A stretch of 64,000 bases of DNA from JBBRMW01 sp038239365 (GCA_038239365.1 JBBSEU010000001.1:20035-84034), one strand, 5' to 3'; positions 25,535 to 33,331 are shown, counted from the stretch's first letter. Translations and numbers: made by a program. The notes: generated by a model not told the origin, from the sequence alone.

Positions 25535-26716
25535 GTGTCAATACTTAATGAGCAGGCCAACGGGGAACGCCTTTCAGTGAGTGCCAGGCCTTCTACACCG
25601 CGCGTCAGATTTTCATTATTAACACCGATCCGAACCCTCCTGATTTCTGATTATTTCGTTCTATATCTGACGGCTCTTTTCTTTTTCGTTTCCGCACTCT
25701 TTTTCCCATCGCTTGGTGCCCCTGTCAACATTGCAAATCAGATTCAAAATATGTGGCCGCTGCTGGCCGTAGCGATTGGAGAAACCTTCGTCCTAATTCT
25801 GGGCGGCATTGATCTTTCGGTGGGCGCAACGATGGGACTCACCAGCGTCGTCGGCGCGATTGTAATGGCGAATAAATTAGACCCCGCCTTTTTTGACAAG
25901 AGTCCCGTGTGGGGAATCCTGATGCGGCCTGAAGGTGGCATTCTGACCGGAAGCGCCTGGGCAGTTCCGGGTGCCATCGCAGCCATGCTGATTGTCGGTA
26001 TGCTGGTCGGCTTTCTAAACGGCTATGCAGTCACGCGCTTCAATCTGGCACCGTTCATGGTGACACTGGTCACATCCACATTTGTCAGTGCATTTGCGCT
26101 CTGGTTGACACAATCACGTAACATTTCTGGGATTCCCGACGCATTTGTCACGCTCGGCAAAGGGGATATTATTTCAATTTATCTGGGGCCGAAGCTGACC
26201 TCGGATATTGCGCGGCGAGATATTTTGCCGCTGATTACCTACCCCTTCGTTATTTCGGTTGGGTTAGCTGTGACGGCTCAGTTCATACTTGGCCGTACTG
26301 TATTTGGGCGACGCATGTTCTCGATTGGTACCAGCCGCCGCACTTCGGAAGTTTCCGGTCTACCGAATGGGCGGGTCATCACGCTTGTTTACACATTCAG
26401 CGGCTTATGCGCTGCGGTTGCGTCTATTCTCTATTCGGCGCGGCTGGCAATCGGGCAGCCCTCTTTGGGCGCGGGGAACCTGCTGCTGGATGTCATAGGC
26501 GCTGCGGTCATCGGTGGCACCAGTTTGTTCGGCGGCAAAGGCTCGGTGCGGGGCACTTTTTTTGGCGTGGCATTCTTCGTTCTTCTGCTCAATATCCTGA
26601 ATGCCATGCGGCTGTCTCCGTTCGTCATTGATGCGATCAAAGGTCTGGTCATTCTCCTCGCGGCATTGTTGGATGTCACCCGCACGCGACTGATCAATAT
26701 GGAAAACCGTACTTGA
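25535..26716 (+). CDS. Sugar ABC transporter permease (RbsC-like), first
   Basis: The product is 393 aa from GTG 25535, with AAGGGG upstream. BPD_transp_2 family: multiple membrane helices, LILGGIDLSVGATMGLTSVV (about residues 85-104) as the family hallmark, and the EAA-like loop region SIGTSRRTSEVSGLPNGRV before the last helices. AAVIGGTSLFGGKGSVRGT near 330 is strongly conserved. An extra hydrophilic N-terminus of about 35 residues precedes the first helix, and a loop of about 30 residues (about 110-140) is longer than in RbsC. It forms a heterodimer with the second permease at 28272 in the cytoplasmic membrane. It overlaps the ATPase gene by 4 nt (TTGA). Confidence 0.9.
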   Translation: MSILNEQANGERLSVSARPSTPRVRFSLLTPIRTLLISDYFVLYLTALFFFVSALFFPSLGAPVNIANQIQNMWPLLAVAIGETFVLILGGIDLSVGATMGLTSVVGAIVMANKLDPAFFDKSPVWGILMRPEGGILTGSAWAVPGAIAAMLIVGMLVGFLNGYAVTRFNLAPFMVTLVTSTFVSAFALWLTQSRNISGIPDAFVTLGKGDIISIYLGPKLTSDIARRDILPLITYPFVISVGLAVTAQFILGRTVFGRRMFSIGTSRRTSEVSGLPNGRVITLVYTFSGLCAAVASILYSARLAIGQPSLGAGNLLLDVIGAAVIGGTSLFGGKGSVRGTFFGVAFFVLLLNILNAMRLSPFVIDAIKGLVILLAALLDVTRTRLINMENRT

Positions 26717-28275
26717 ATACTTTGCTCGAGCTGCATAACATCACAAAGACATTTTTTGGGGTTGCGGCAGTTAAGGACTTGAGCCTTTCCGTCGATAATG
26801 GACAGGTACTTGGGCTAATCGGACAGAACGGTGCAGGCAACAGTACGCTGATGAATCTGATCGGCGGCGTTGTTCAGCCCGATAAGGGTGAGATAATTTT
26901 CAAATCGCGCCCCTATCATCCGCGACAGCCAGCCGATGCCCAGGACAGCGGTATCGCGTTCATTCATCAGGAATTGAATTTGTTTGCGAACCTGACCATT
27001 GCTGAAAATGTTTTTATCAGCAAGTTCCCGCGAAAAGGGCTTTTACGGACAATAGATCGCACTGAGTTGCATCAACGCACGACTGAACTGCTGCAGGCTG
27101 TCGGTTTGGATGTCAGGCCAGACACGCTCATTGAACGCATCTCGCCGGGCGAACGGCAGCTTGTCGAAATCGCAAAGGCGCTGTATCAGAATGCCTCGCT
27201 GATTATCTTCGATGAACCGACGACTTCACTGACGGCGCGCGAAACGGAGCGATTATTTGGCATTATCAAGCAACTGAAAGCCCAGGGAAAAGCCCTGATC
27301 TATATTTCGCATATTCTCAGCGAAGTTTTGAACCTGTCGGATGCCATTGCGGTGATGCGGGATGGACAGTTAGTGGCCTATGACACCGTCGATAAATTCG
27401 ACATCAACCGTATGATCAGCCTTATGGTAGGGCGGAGCATCGAGCAATTGTATCCGCCGCGCCTTTCGACTCCGACACAGAAACGGGTATTGGAGTTGAA
27501 GCAGGTATCATCGCCTGGTATCGTAGACAACATCAACCTGACCTTGCATGAGGGCGAAGTGCTGGGCGTGTTTGGGCTGATGGGTTCGGGACGAACCGAG
27601 TTGGCAAGAATGATCTTCGGGCTTGATCCATTTGAGCAAGGGCAAATCCTTGTTGACGGGCAGGTTATGCAAGACCCCTCGGCGCGCCGCAGCATTCGCC
27701 ATCACATGGCTTTCGTCACGGAAAACCGACGTGAGGAAGGTCTGCTAATGAACATTGATATTGCAAACAACATTGGTCTGGTCGCACTCCCGACCTTTTC
27801 TCATACGGCGCTGAAAATCCTGGATCGCCAAAGTTTAGTGAGTGCCGCGCGCGAAATGGTGAGTGCCCTGCAACTACGCAGCGGCAACATCGAACAACAG
27901 CCAGCCAAAAACCTGAGTGGTGGTAATCAGCAGAAGGTTGTGATTGCCAAATGGCTGCTCTCCAAACCGACTATATTCATTATGGATGAGCCGACACGCG
28001 GCATTGATGTGGGTGCCAAATACGAAATCTACTCGATCATCAACCAGATCGCGGTAGAGGGCAGTGCGATCCTGATTATCTCGTCAGAATTAGAAGAACT
28101 GATCGGCATGTGTGATCGAATCCTGGTGATGAGTCGCGGAGAGATTTACGGTGAGTTCGCCCGTGATCAATTCCACGATGAACGGATTCTACGCGCCGCC
28201 TTCCGTGAACAGGACTTACCCGGTCTGGATGTACATCAGCACGGCGAACTCACACAGCCGGAGCCATCAGCATGA
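26713..28275 (+). CDS. Sugar ABC transporter ATP-binding protein with two ATPase domains; Walker A Lys missing
   Basis: The product is 520 aa of RbsA/XylG type, with two nucleotide-binding domains. Domain 1 (about residues 1-240) has Walker A GQNGAGNSTL, where the lysine of GxNGAGKST is Asn (AAC). Its signature is ISPGERQLVEIA and its Walker B LIIFDEPTTSL. Domain 2 (about 255-500) has the family's usual degenerate loop GLMGSGRTEL, signature LSGGNQQKVVIA and Walker B IFIMDEPTRGID. In known relatives domain 1 supplies the intact Walker A, so neither domain here has the lysine. Everything else is well conserved and the frame is intact. It starts with TTG, coupled to the upstream stop, and overlaps the next permease gene by 4 nt (ATGA). 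Confidence 0.9.
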   Translation: MNTLLELHNITKTFFGVAAVKDLSLSVDNGQVLGLIGQNGAGNSTLMNLIGGVVQPDKGEIIFKSRPYHPRQPADAQDSGIAFIHQELNLFANLTIAENVFISKFPRKGLLRTIDRTELHQRTTELLQAVGLDVRPDTLIERISPGERQLVEIAKALYQNASLIIFDEPTTSLTARETERLFGIIKQLKAQGKALIYISHILSEVLNLSDAIAVMRDGQLVAYDTVDKFDINRMISLMVGRSIEQLYPPRLSTPTQKRVLELKQVSSPGIVDNINLTLHEGEVLGVFGLMGSGRTELARMIFGLDPFEQGQILVDGQVMQDPSARRSIRHHMAFVTENRREEGLLMNIDIANNIGLVALPTFSHTALKILDRQSLVSAAREMVSALQLRSGNIEQQPAKNLSGGNQQKVVIAKWLLSKPTIFIMDEPTRGIDVGAKYEIYSIINQIAVEGSAILIISSELEELIGMCDRILVMSRGEIYGEFARDQFHDERILRAAFREQDLPGLDVHQHGELTQPEPSA

Positions 28276-29258
28276 AACCACGAAATATTCAACAATTTCT
28301 CTTAAACAACTCAACCATTGTTCTGTTTATCATCATGTTTATTGTTTTTGGCCTCTGGTCACCACGTTTCTTTCTGCCGGAAAATATGGTGAACATTGTC
28401 AAGCAGGCGGCATTCACTGGCATTGTGGCCGTCGGCATGACGTTCGTCCTGCTCACCGGCGGCATCGATCTGTCGGTAGGCTCCAACATGTATCTGTCAG
28501 TTGTCGTCAGTGGATTGCTGATGCGATCTTCTCTGGAACTTGGTGTGCTGCCTGCCCTGCTCATTGCGCTTCTTGTGGGTGTCCTCATCGGTGCATTCAA
28601 CGCATTTTGTATCGTGCGGCTGCGGATCATCCCGTTTATGACAACATTTGCGACGCTGGTTATCGCGCGCGGAATTGGCACCGCCCTGACTTCCTCTCAG
28701 CAAATTGATTTTCCTGATAAACTGGATGCGTTTGGACAGTTTCACTTGTTGGGTATCCCCGTTCCCGTTATTGCATTCCTGATCGTGATTGGCTGTGCGT
28801 ACTTTATCCTCACTCAGCTACCACTCGGACGGCAAATTTATTCGATTGGAAACGATCCCGAAGGTGCCAAAAAAGCTGGTGTCAACACGGATCGTGTACT
28901 GACCAGTGTCTATATCATCTCTGGTCTCTGTGCGGGTCTGGCGGGTTTTGTCCTTGTCTCACAGCTTGGCGGGCGGATGGATCGAAGTTTTGGCTCAGGA
29001 AGCGAATTTGACGCGATTGCTGCAGCGGTGTTGGGTGGAACCAGCCTGTTTGGTGGTGTGGGCAATGTATTCGGTACTGTCGTTGGCGCACTGTTGATCC
29101 AAATGGTGCAAACGGGGTTGGCCTTTAATCTGGTCAATCTATACTTGCAGCCGATGGTTCAGGCCGTGATTATCTTCCTGGCGATCTTTTTCGACAGCCT
29201 GCGTGAGGCTAATCTCAAGAAACTTAAACGCCGTTTCATTCGGCCTGTTGAAGCATAA
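28272..29258 (+). CDS. Sugar ABC transporter permease (RbsC-like), second
   Basis: The product is 328 aa, BPD_transp_2 family. The first helix is at about residues 15-33 (TIVLFIIMFIVFGLWSPRFF). The hallmark FVLLTGGIDLSVGSNMYLSV is at about 58-77. AIAAAVLGGTSLFGGVGNVF is at about 238-257, and the cytoplasmic coupling loop SIGNDPEGAKKAGVNTDRV is at about 190. Its length is standard for the family, unlike the longer first permease. ATG 28272 overlaps the ATPase stop by 4 nt. It is the last gene of the importer operon and is convergent with the FAD oxidase, 39 nt away, with only a weak 6-bp hairpin between them. Confidence 0.9.
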   Translation: MKPRNIQQFLLNNSTIVLFIIMFIVFGLWSPRFFLPENMVNIVKQAAFTGIVAVGMTFVLLTGGIDLSVGSNMYLSVVVSGLLMRSSLELGVLPALLIALLVGVLIGAFNAFCIVRLRIIPFMTTFATLVIARGIGTALTSSQQIDFPDKLDAFGQFHLLGIPVPVIAFLIVIGCAYFILTQLPLGRQIYSIGNDPEGAKKAGVNTDRVLTSVYIISGLCAGLAGFVLVSQLGGRMDRSFGSGSEFDAIAAAVLGGTSLFGGVGNVFGTVVGALLIQMVQTGLAFNLVNLYLQPMVQAVIIFLAIFFDSLREANLKKLKRRFIRPVEA

Positions 29259-29297
29259 ACTGTATTTCCAGTTTTAGATAAAGTCGCATCACAGACT

Positions 29298-30452
29298 CTA
29301 GACGACGTTGAATTCGCGGACGAGTCGCCCCTGCCCGAAGCGCGCCGCATCCAACGCTGAAATGTCAACCGTGTGTGCTTGGCCGTCAAGGATTTGTTCG
29401 GCAACCAGCAGCCCCGCGATTGGCCCGTGCATGAAGCCGTGACCACTGAACCCGGTCACGACGTATAAGCCCTTCACCGCCGGGATCGAACCAATGATCG
29501 GGTGTGCATCGGGCGTCACTTCGTAGAGTCCTGCCCATTCGGTCAACTTGCCCGCCGTTTCAAGAATCGGCAGTCGCTCCATCGCCCGATCCATGTGCTG
29601 CAATGTCCAGGACGGATCGATCACCTGCTCGAAGGTGGACGGTTTGCCGACGATCCCCTGTCCAGTCAGCAGGCCGCCGCCCTCACGATGAAAGTACAAC
29701 CGCTGATGAAAATCGATCACGAACGGAAAATCGGCGGGAATATCGGGCATGGGCGTTGTCACCAGAATTTGTTGGCGCTCCGGTGTTACAGGTAGATCAA
29801 CGCCAACCATCGCGCACAACGGCGCTGACCAGGGACCCACCGCGTTCACGAGAAGGTGTGTTTCGATGCGCCCCTGTGAGGTTTGCACGGCCATGATCTC
29901 GCCGTCGTGCGTTTCGATCCCGGTCACTTCGACGTTGTTCAAGGTCTGCACGCCCAGATTGCGCGCCGCCGTGATATAGCCATTCACCACGCCAGATGGA
30001 TCAGCAATGCCATCTTTGCCGTAATACGTGCCGCTGATGATTCCATCCAGGTTGAGCAGCGGCACACGCGCCGCGATCTGATCGGGCGTCCAGATTTCGG
30101 AGAGGATGCCGTGTTCGTGCTGCTTGGCGACATTGCGCTCGAACTGCGCCATTTCTTCGGGCGTGGAGAGCAGAAACAGATAACCGGTTAGTTTGAGATC
30201 AATTGGCTGACCGGTATCCTGCTCAAACCGTTCCAACATGGCGATGCTCTTGATCGAAAGTTCAATGTTCACATCGGTTGAGAACTGATGGCGAATGCCG
30301 CCCGCACAACGCCCGGTTGATCCCTGCCCAAAGAACGCTTCACGCTCCAGCAGCACAATGTCATGCACGCCGCGTTTTGCCAGATGAAAAGCAGTGCTTG
30401 CGCCCATGACGCCGCCGCCGATGATCACAATTTCCGCATGGTCTCGTAGCAT
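29298..30452 (-). CDS. FAD-dependent amine/amino-acid oxidase (DAO family, SoxB-like)
   Basis: The product is 384 aa. The FAD-binding Rossmann start is EIVIIGGGVMGASTAFHLAK (about residues 7-26), followed by the ribose-binding acid in IVLLERE. GQGSTGRCAGGIRHQF (about 44) is typical of sarcosine oxidase beta / glycine oxidase-like proteins. LLVNAVGPWSAPL (about 215) and GLYVVTGFSGHGFMHGPIAG (about 331-350) are the second and third FAD contacts. It should oxidise a secondary or primary amine of a small amino acid, using FAD and passing electrons to oxygen or another acceptor. ATG 30452 has GGAGTCAAC before it; the open frame to 30497 is not used. Only 22 nt separate it from the upstream XRE gene, so the two may be one transcript. 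Substrate unknown. Confidence 0.88.
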   Translation of the reverse strand: MLRDHAEIVIIGGGVMGASTAFHLAKRGVHDIVLLEREAFFGQGSTGRCAGGIRHQFSTDVNIELSIKSIAMLERFEQDTGQPIDLKLTGYLFLLSTPEEMAQFERNVAKQHEHGILSEIWTPDQIAARVPLLNLDGIISGTYYGKDGIADPSGVVNGYITAARNLGVQTLNNVEVTGIETHDGEIMAVQTSQGRIETHLLVNAVGPWSAPLCAMVGVDLPVTPERQQILVTTPMPDIPADFPFVIDFHQRLYFHREGGGLLTGQGIVGKPSTFEQVIDPSWTLQHMDRAMERLPILETAGKLTEWAGLYEVTPDAHPIIGSIPAVKGLYVVTGFSGHGFMHGPIAGLLVAEQILDGQAHTVDISALDAARFGQGRLVREFNVV

Positions 30453-30474
30453 GTTGACTCCGTTCAGGCTGTTT

Positions 30475-30813
30475 TTACTTGGACAACTGCTCGCCACCCA
30501 GCCGAATCACACCCGGCCAGCCATTTCGGCGGAAAGTATCGACTATTTGTCGTTCTTCATCAGATAAAATGCCACCACCAACATGCCCTAACGGCTCATC
30601 TGTCCCACCGAGTAGATAATCTACGCTTATGTGTAATTGATCGGCAATCAGTTTGAGTGTGCTTGACAATGGATCAGTCTGCCCTGTCTCGTATTTGTGA
30701 ATTAGGGTAGCACCGATCCCACATAAACGGCCAAGTTCCCGTTGTGACCATCCCTTTTGTTCACGTGCTTTACGGAGTCGATCCGTTCTTAGGGCAATTC
30801 CTATATCTGGCAT
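30475..30813 (-). CDS. XRE-family regulator, module 1
   Basis: The product is 112 aa. A Cro/C1-type helix-turn-helix covers about residues 10-65: LRKAREQKGWSQRELGRLCG, IHKYETGQTDP and LHISVDYLLGGTD. The C-terminal part (about 80-112) reads EERQIVDTFRRNGWPGVIRL then GGEQLSK. It matches the end of the regulator at 41258 in a shared GW.G...LG.E.LSK pattern, which I do not know from described XRE families. ATG 30813 was chosen over 30843 because it aligns with the start of the other regulator and avoids overlap with the -35 box. It is divergent from the A-B operon of module 1 and probably represses that operon and itself through the palindrome at 30870. Confidence 0.88.
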   Translation of the reverse strand: MPDIGIALRTDRLRKAREQKGWSQRELGRLCGIGATLIHKYETGQTDPLSSTLKLIADQLHISVDYLLGGTDEPLGHVGGGILSDEERQIVDTFRRNGWPGVIRLGGEQLSK

Positions 30814-30833
30814 GTAAAAACGCAAAAACCTAC

Positions 30834-30862
30834 TTGACAGCATTCAAGGAACAATATATGAT
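30834..30862 (+). promoter_or_regulatory. Promoter of module 1 A-B operon
   Basis: TTGACA (30834-30839) and TATGAT (30857-30862) with a 17-nt spacer make a near-perfect sigma-70 promoter pointing at the A1 gene. GGAA (30848-30851) and TTCC (30864-30867) flank the -10 box symmetrically and may be a weak half-site pair. Confidence 0.8.
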
Positions 30863-30869
30863 ATTCCAT

Positions 30870-30897
30870 AAATTAGGAACGAAGTCATTCCTAATTT
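30870..30897. promoter_or_regulatory. Perfect 10-bp inverted repeat, likely XRE operator
   Basis: AAATTAGGAA (30870-30879) and TTCCTAATTT (30888-30897) are perfect inverted copies separated by 8 nt. They begin at about the expected transcription start of the A-B promoter and lie upstream of the XRE gene on the other strand. This is a typical place and size for a dimeric XRE repressor site that controls both directions. Confidence 0.65.
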
Positions 30898-30952
30898 GGC
30901 AGCAAGCCCACTTTAATAAACTTGCCGCCAAAAAACAGAAAGGATTCTATCC

Positions 30953-31252
30953 GTGAACATTTTACCCGATTTCGCGTCTGCTTCATATTCCCAGTTTCCG
31001 GCAGCACAATTGATGCTGCCCGCGCCCCGTATTGCCGGACTGCTCTCGGCGCGTGTTCCTTCTTCGCAACAGGTGATCGTCACCAAACCGCGCGAGTCGC
31101 TCCTGGATCGCCAGCGGGCAATCTGGGCAGCACAGGACGCCGAGCTAGAGGAATTTCTAATCGGCGCACGCCAGCGGATTGCCGCCGTGATCGCCGAAAT
31201 CGAACATGATCGTACAACACGCCGTCCGTACCTTTGGGAGATCACGTCATGA
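30953..31252 (+). CDS. Module 1 protein A: small protein with conserved N-terminus (function unknown)
   Basis: The product is 99 aa from GTG 30953, with AGAAAGGATT about 9 nt upstream. Residues 1-36 are closely matched by the A protein at 40767 (24 of 36 identical by eye), including ASYSxFP and LMLxAPRIAGLL, then xAxVP. The codons are also nearly the same in places. From about residue 45 the two proteins diverge; here the tail is charged and probably helical (DRQRAIWAAQDAELEEFLIG and on). There is no signal peptide, membrane helix, Cys or known catalytic motif. The 4-nt overlap (ATGA) with gene B suggests that A and B act together. I do not recognise the family. A targeting or docking role for the N-terminus is a guess. 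Confidence 0.75.
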   Translation: MNILPDFASASYSQFPAAQLMLPAPRIAGLLSARVPSSQQVIVTKPRESLLDRQRAIWAAQDAELEEFLIGARQRIAAVIAEIEHDRTTRRPYLWEITS

Positions 31253-31683
31253 GTCCATCCGAGATGCCGCCATTTCTGCCTTTTACCGACGAGGAAGGCT
31301 ACTATGTGCGTGATCCAAAAGCGGTGTTCAACCGTACCGATGCTGAGTTCCGCGCGTTTGAGACACACTTTCAGGCGCTCCTGGACGGTGTGCAGCGGCT
31401 TGACGCTAACCGTTCGCCAGAGCAGCAGGCGATCATTGAGCAGCTAAAAAACGATTTACAACTGACGCAGGGCAGCACCAAACTGCTGCTATCCCTGATG
31501 CGTGAACTTGCCACCTATAACACGCGCCTGACCGAACAACGCCAATCGGCGCGCAAGGCATTCGAGACTGGCTGGGAAGCCCGCTATATGGACATTCTGA
31601 GTCAGCTTCACCCGGAAGATCAGCGGATGCTGCGCTGGATTATTGAGCATATTGCCGCCACTGACTCATCGGACGAACTGTGA
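31249..31683 (+). CDS. Module 1 protein B: helical protein of unknown function
   Basis: The product is 144 aa from ATG 31249, which overlaps the A1 stop by 4 nt. A short Pro-rich start (SPSEMPPFLPFTDEEGYYV) is followed by a long, mostly helical, charged region (about residues 30-144) with heptad-like stretches such as IIEQLKNDLQLTQGSTKLLL. It has no membrane segment, Cys or recognised domain. It sits in the same place as B2 (40462) in the second module, which is also helical, but I see no clear sequence similarity between them. It is probably a partner of protein A1 in the cytoplasm. The next gene, livJ, has its own promoter, so this ends the module transcript. Confidence 0.72.
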   Translation: MSPSEMPPFLPFTDEEGYYVRDPKAVFNRTDAEFRAFETHFQALLDGVQRLDANRSPEQQAIIEQLKNDLQLTQGSTKLLLSLMRELATYNTRLTEQRQSARKAFETGWEARYMDILSQLHPEDQRMLRWIIEHIAATDSSDEL

Positions 31684-31732
31684 TAGTAGCGATCAAGATG
31701 ATTGGATTGTCTATTCTGACGAATCGCCAATT

Positions 31733-31760
31733 TTGACAGCGCCGTACAGCCCTATATAAT
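31733..31760 (+). promoter_or_regulatory. Promoter of the liv operon
   Basis: TTGACA (31733-31738) and TATAAT (31755-31760), both exact consensus hexamers, are 16 nt apart. The leader to the ATG at 31835 is about 68 nt and contains a strong hairpin. Confidence 0.82.
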
Positions 31761-31779
31761 CTTCATCACTCCGCAATAG

Positions 31780-31809
31780 GATGATCAGGTGTTTACCATC
31801 CTGATCATC
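31780..31809 (+). promoter_or_regulatory. Leader hairpin / inverted repeat before livJ
   Basis: GATGATCAGG (31780-31789) pairs perfectly with CCTGATCATC (31800-31809), loop 10 nt, followed by TTTACTTTTT. It could be an attenuator in the liv leader or a dimeric operator about 20 nt after the start site. The ribosome site AAGGAGAG lies outside the stem. Confidence 0.55.
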
Positions 31810-31834
31810 GGTTTACTTTTTAAGGAGAGTAGTT

Positions 31835-33247
31835 ATGAAGATCGTTAAGCTGTTTACCGTCGTTATCGTTCTGACACTCCTGGCGCAACTGCATGGGGCA
31901 ACCCCAACACGCGCTCAGGGCACTGTTATCAAGATCGCCTCACATAGCCCACTTTCGGGCGGACAATCACAGCCGGGTAACGCCATCAAGAACGGCGTCG
32001 ATCTGGCTATTCAACAACTGAGCAAGCCGATCAAGGATTTGGGCTTCACGGTTGAACTCGCGCCGTTCGACGATCAGGCAGACCCCAAAGTTGGCCCCGT
32101 CAACGCACAAAAGATCGTCAGCGATAAGGCAATTGTGGCCGTCGTTGGTCACTACAACTCCGGTGTAGCGCGTCCATCGTCGGTGATCTACAACGATAAC
32201 AATCTGGTCATGGTCTCGCCCGCCAACACCGCCGTCGATATTACGGATCGCGGTTTCCCAACGGTCAATCGCGTTTGCGGACGTGATGACGCTCAGGGCG
32301 CGGCAGGTGCAGATTACGCCGCCAACACGCTCAAGATCAAGTCCGTGTATGTCATCAATGACAAGACGGTCTACGGCGCGGGCGTCGCCAAGTTCTTTGT
32401 CCAGTCGATCACGGCTGCGGGCGTGAAGGTGCTGGGCAACGAAGGCACGGAAGAAAAGAGCAACTTCGACGCCGTGATCACCCCGATCCTGAGCCTGAAG
32501 CCGGATATGGTCTACTTCTCCGGTATCTATGACCAGGGCGCGCTGTTCTTCAAGCAAGCCCGTGCGAAGGGTGTGACTGCCCAGTTCATGGGGCCGGATG
32601 GTTTGGATGCCCCGGATACCGCCCAAATCGGTGGTGATGCAGTGGTGGGTCTGGTCTACACGACGACTGCCGCTCCTGCCGCACTCTCGCCCGACTCGAA
32701 GCAGTTCCGCGATGATTACAAAGCCAAGTTCGGCTCAGACGCCCCGGCCTATGGCCCCGAAGCCTATGTTTCAACGGCCATTGTGTTGAAGGCGATTGAA
32801 AAAGTCATCAAGGACAACGGCGGCAAGTTCCCGGATCGTAAGGCGATTTCGGACGCCGTTCGCGCCACGAAAGACTTCAAGAGCATCCTCGGCACGATCA
32901 CCTTTGATAAGAATGGCGATCCACAGGTTGCGACGTACTATGTCCTGAAGGTCAAGTCTGCCGATCCAAAGAACTGGACAGGCAACGAACCGGTTGCGTC
33001 CAGCAAGGCCAATTCGCCGCTGACGCCTGCCACTGGTGCCGCCGCAAGCGCGACAATGGCTGCTACGATGGCGGCCACCGCTGGTGGTGCAGCACCCACA
33101 AATGCGCCTGCCCCTGCGACCATGGCACCAACAATGGCTGCTACGATGGGGGCAACGACGACACCCGCTACGAAGGCAGCAACCATGCCTGCCACGATGG
33201 CTCCAACGATGGCCGCCACCATGGCTCCAACGATGGCCGCCAAGTAA
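31835..33247 (+). CDS. livJ: Branched-chain amino acid ABC transporter substrate-binding protein with low-complexity tail
   Basis: The product is 470 aa. The signal peptide is residues about 1-28 (FTVVIVLTLLAQLHGATPTR), with no lipobox Cys. The Peripla_BP_6 domain (about 32-385) has IKIASHSPLSGGQSQPGNAI, a ligand-binding lobe with AVVGHYNSGVARPSSVIYN, and VYVINDKTVYGAGVAKFFV. Residues about 395-470 form an unusual Ala/Thr/Met/Pro tail built of ATMAAT, APTMAAT and related units, absent from classical LivJ/LivK. It binds Leu/Ile/Val or another amide outside the membrane. Ribosome site AAGGAGAG is present. A hairpin follows before livH. The tail may act as a flexible spacer or envelope anchor; this is inference. 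Confidence 0.9.
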   Translation: MKIVKLFTVVIVLTLLAQLHGATPTRAQGTVIKIASHSPLSGGQSQPGNAIKNGVDLAIQQLSKPIKDLGFTVELAPFDDQADPKVGPVNAQKIVSDKAIVAVVGHYNSGVARPSSVIYNDNNLVMVSPANTAVDITDRGFPTVNRVCGRDDAQGAAGADYAANTLKIKSVYVINDKTVYGAGVAKFFVQSITAAGVKVLGNEGTEEKSNFDAVITPILSLKPDMVYFSGIYDQGALFFKQARAKGVTAQFMGPDGLDAPDTAQIGGDAVVGLVYTTTAAPAALSPDSKQFRDDYKAKFGSDAPAYGPEAYVSTAIVLKAIEKVIKDNGGKFPDRKAISDAVRATKDFKSILGTITFDKNGDPQVATYYVLKVKSADPKNWTGNEPVASSKANSPLTPATGAAASATMAATMAATAGGAAPTNAPAPATMAPTMAATMGATTTPATKAATMPATMAPTMAATMAPTMAAK

Positions 33248-33279
33248 GCAGTCGGGTCTGGCAACGCAACGACCCTACA

Positions 33280-33302
33280 GGGGGAGACGAACTGTCTCCC
33301 CC
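33280..33302 (+). terminator. Hairpin between livJ and livH
   Basis: GGGGGAGAC (33280-33288) and GTCTCCCCC (33294-33302) form a perfect 9-bp stem with a 5-nt loop. No T-run follows, so it is more likely a partial terminator or 3'-end protector that raises livJ message above the membrane genes, as at 25447. Confidence 0.6.
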
Positions 33303-33331
33303 GCGCATTCTCGACTCGCAAGGAGTTCCGC

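Noticed and set aside
29257..29277. AAACTG...CAGTTT hairpin between the convergent permease and FAD oxidase genes
   Set aside because: Only 6 bp with a weak T-run; too weak to list as a terminator.
30475..31683. Reading the XRE module as a classical toxin-antitoxin locus
   Set aside because: The regulator is divergent, not in an operon with the small proteins, and A and B show no toxin motif.
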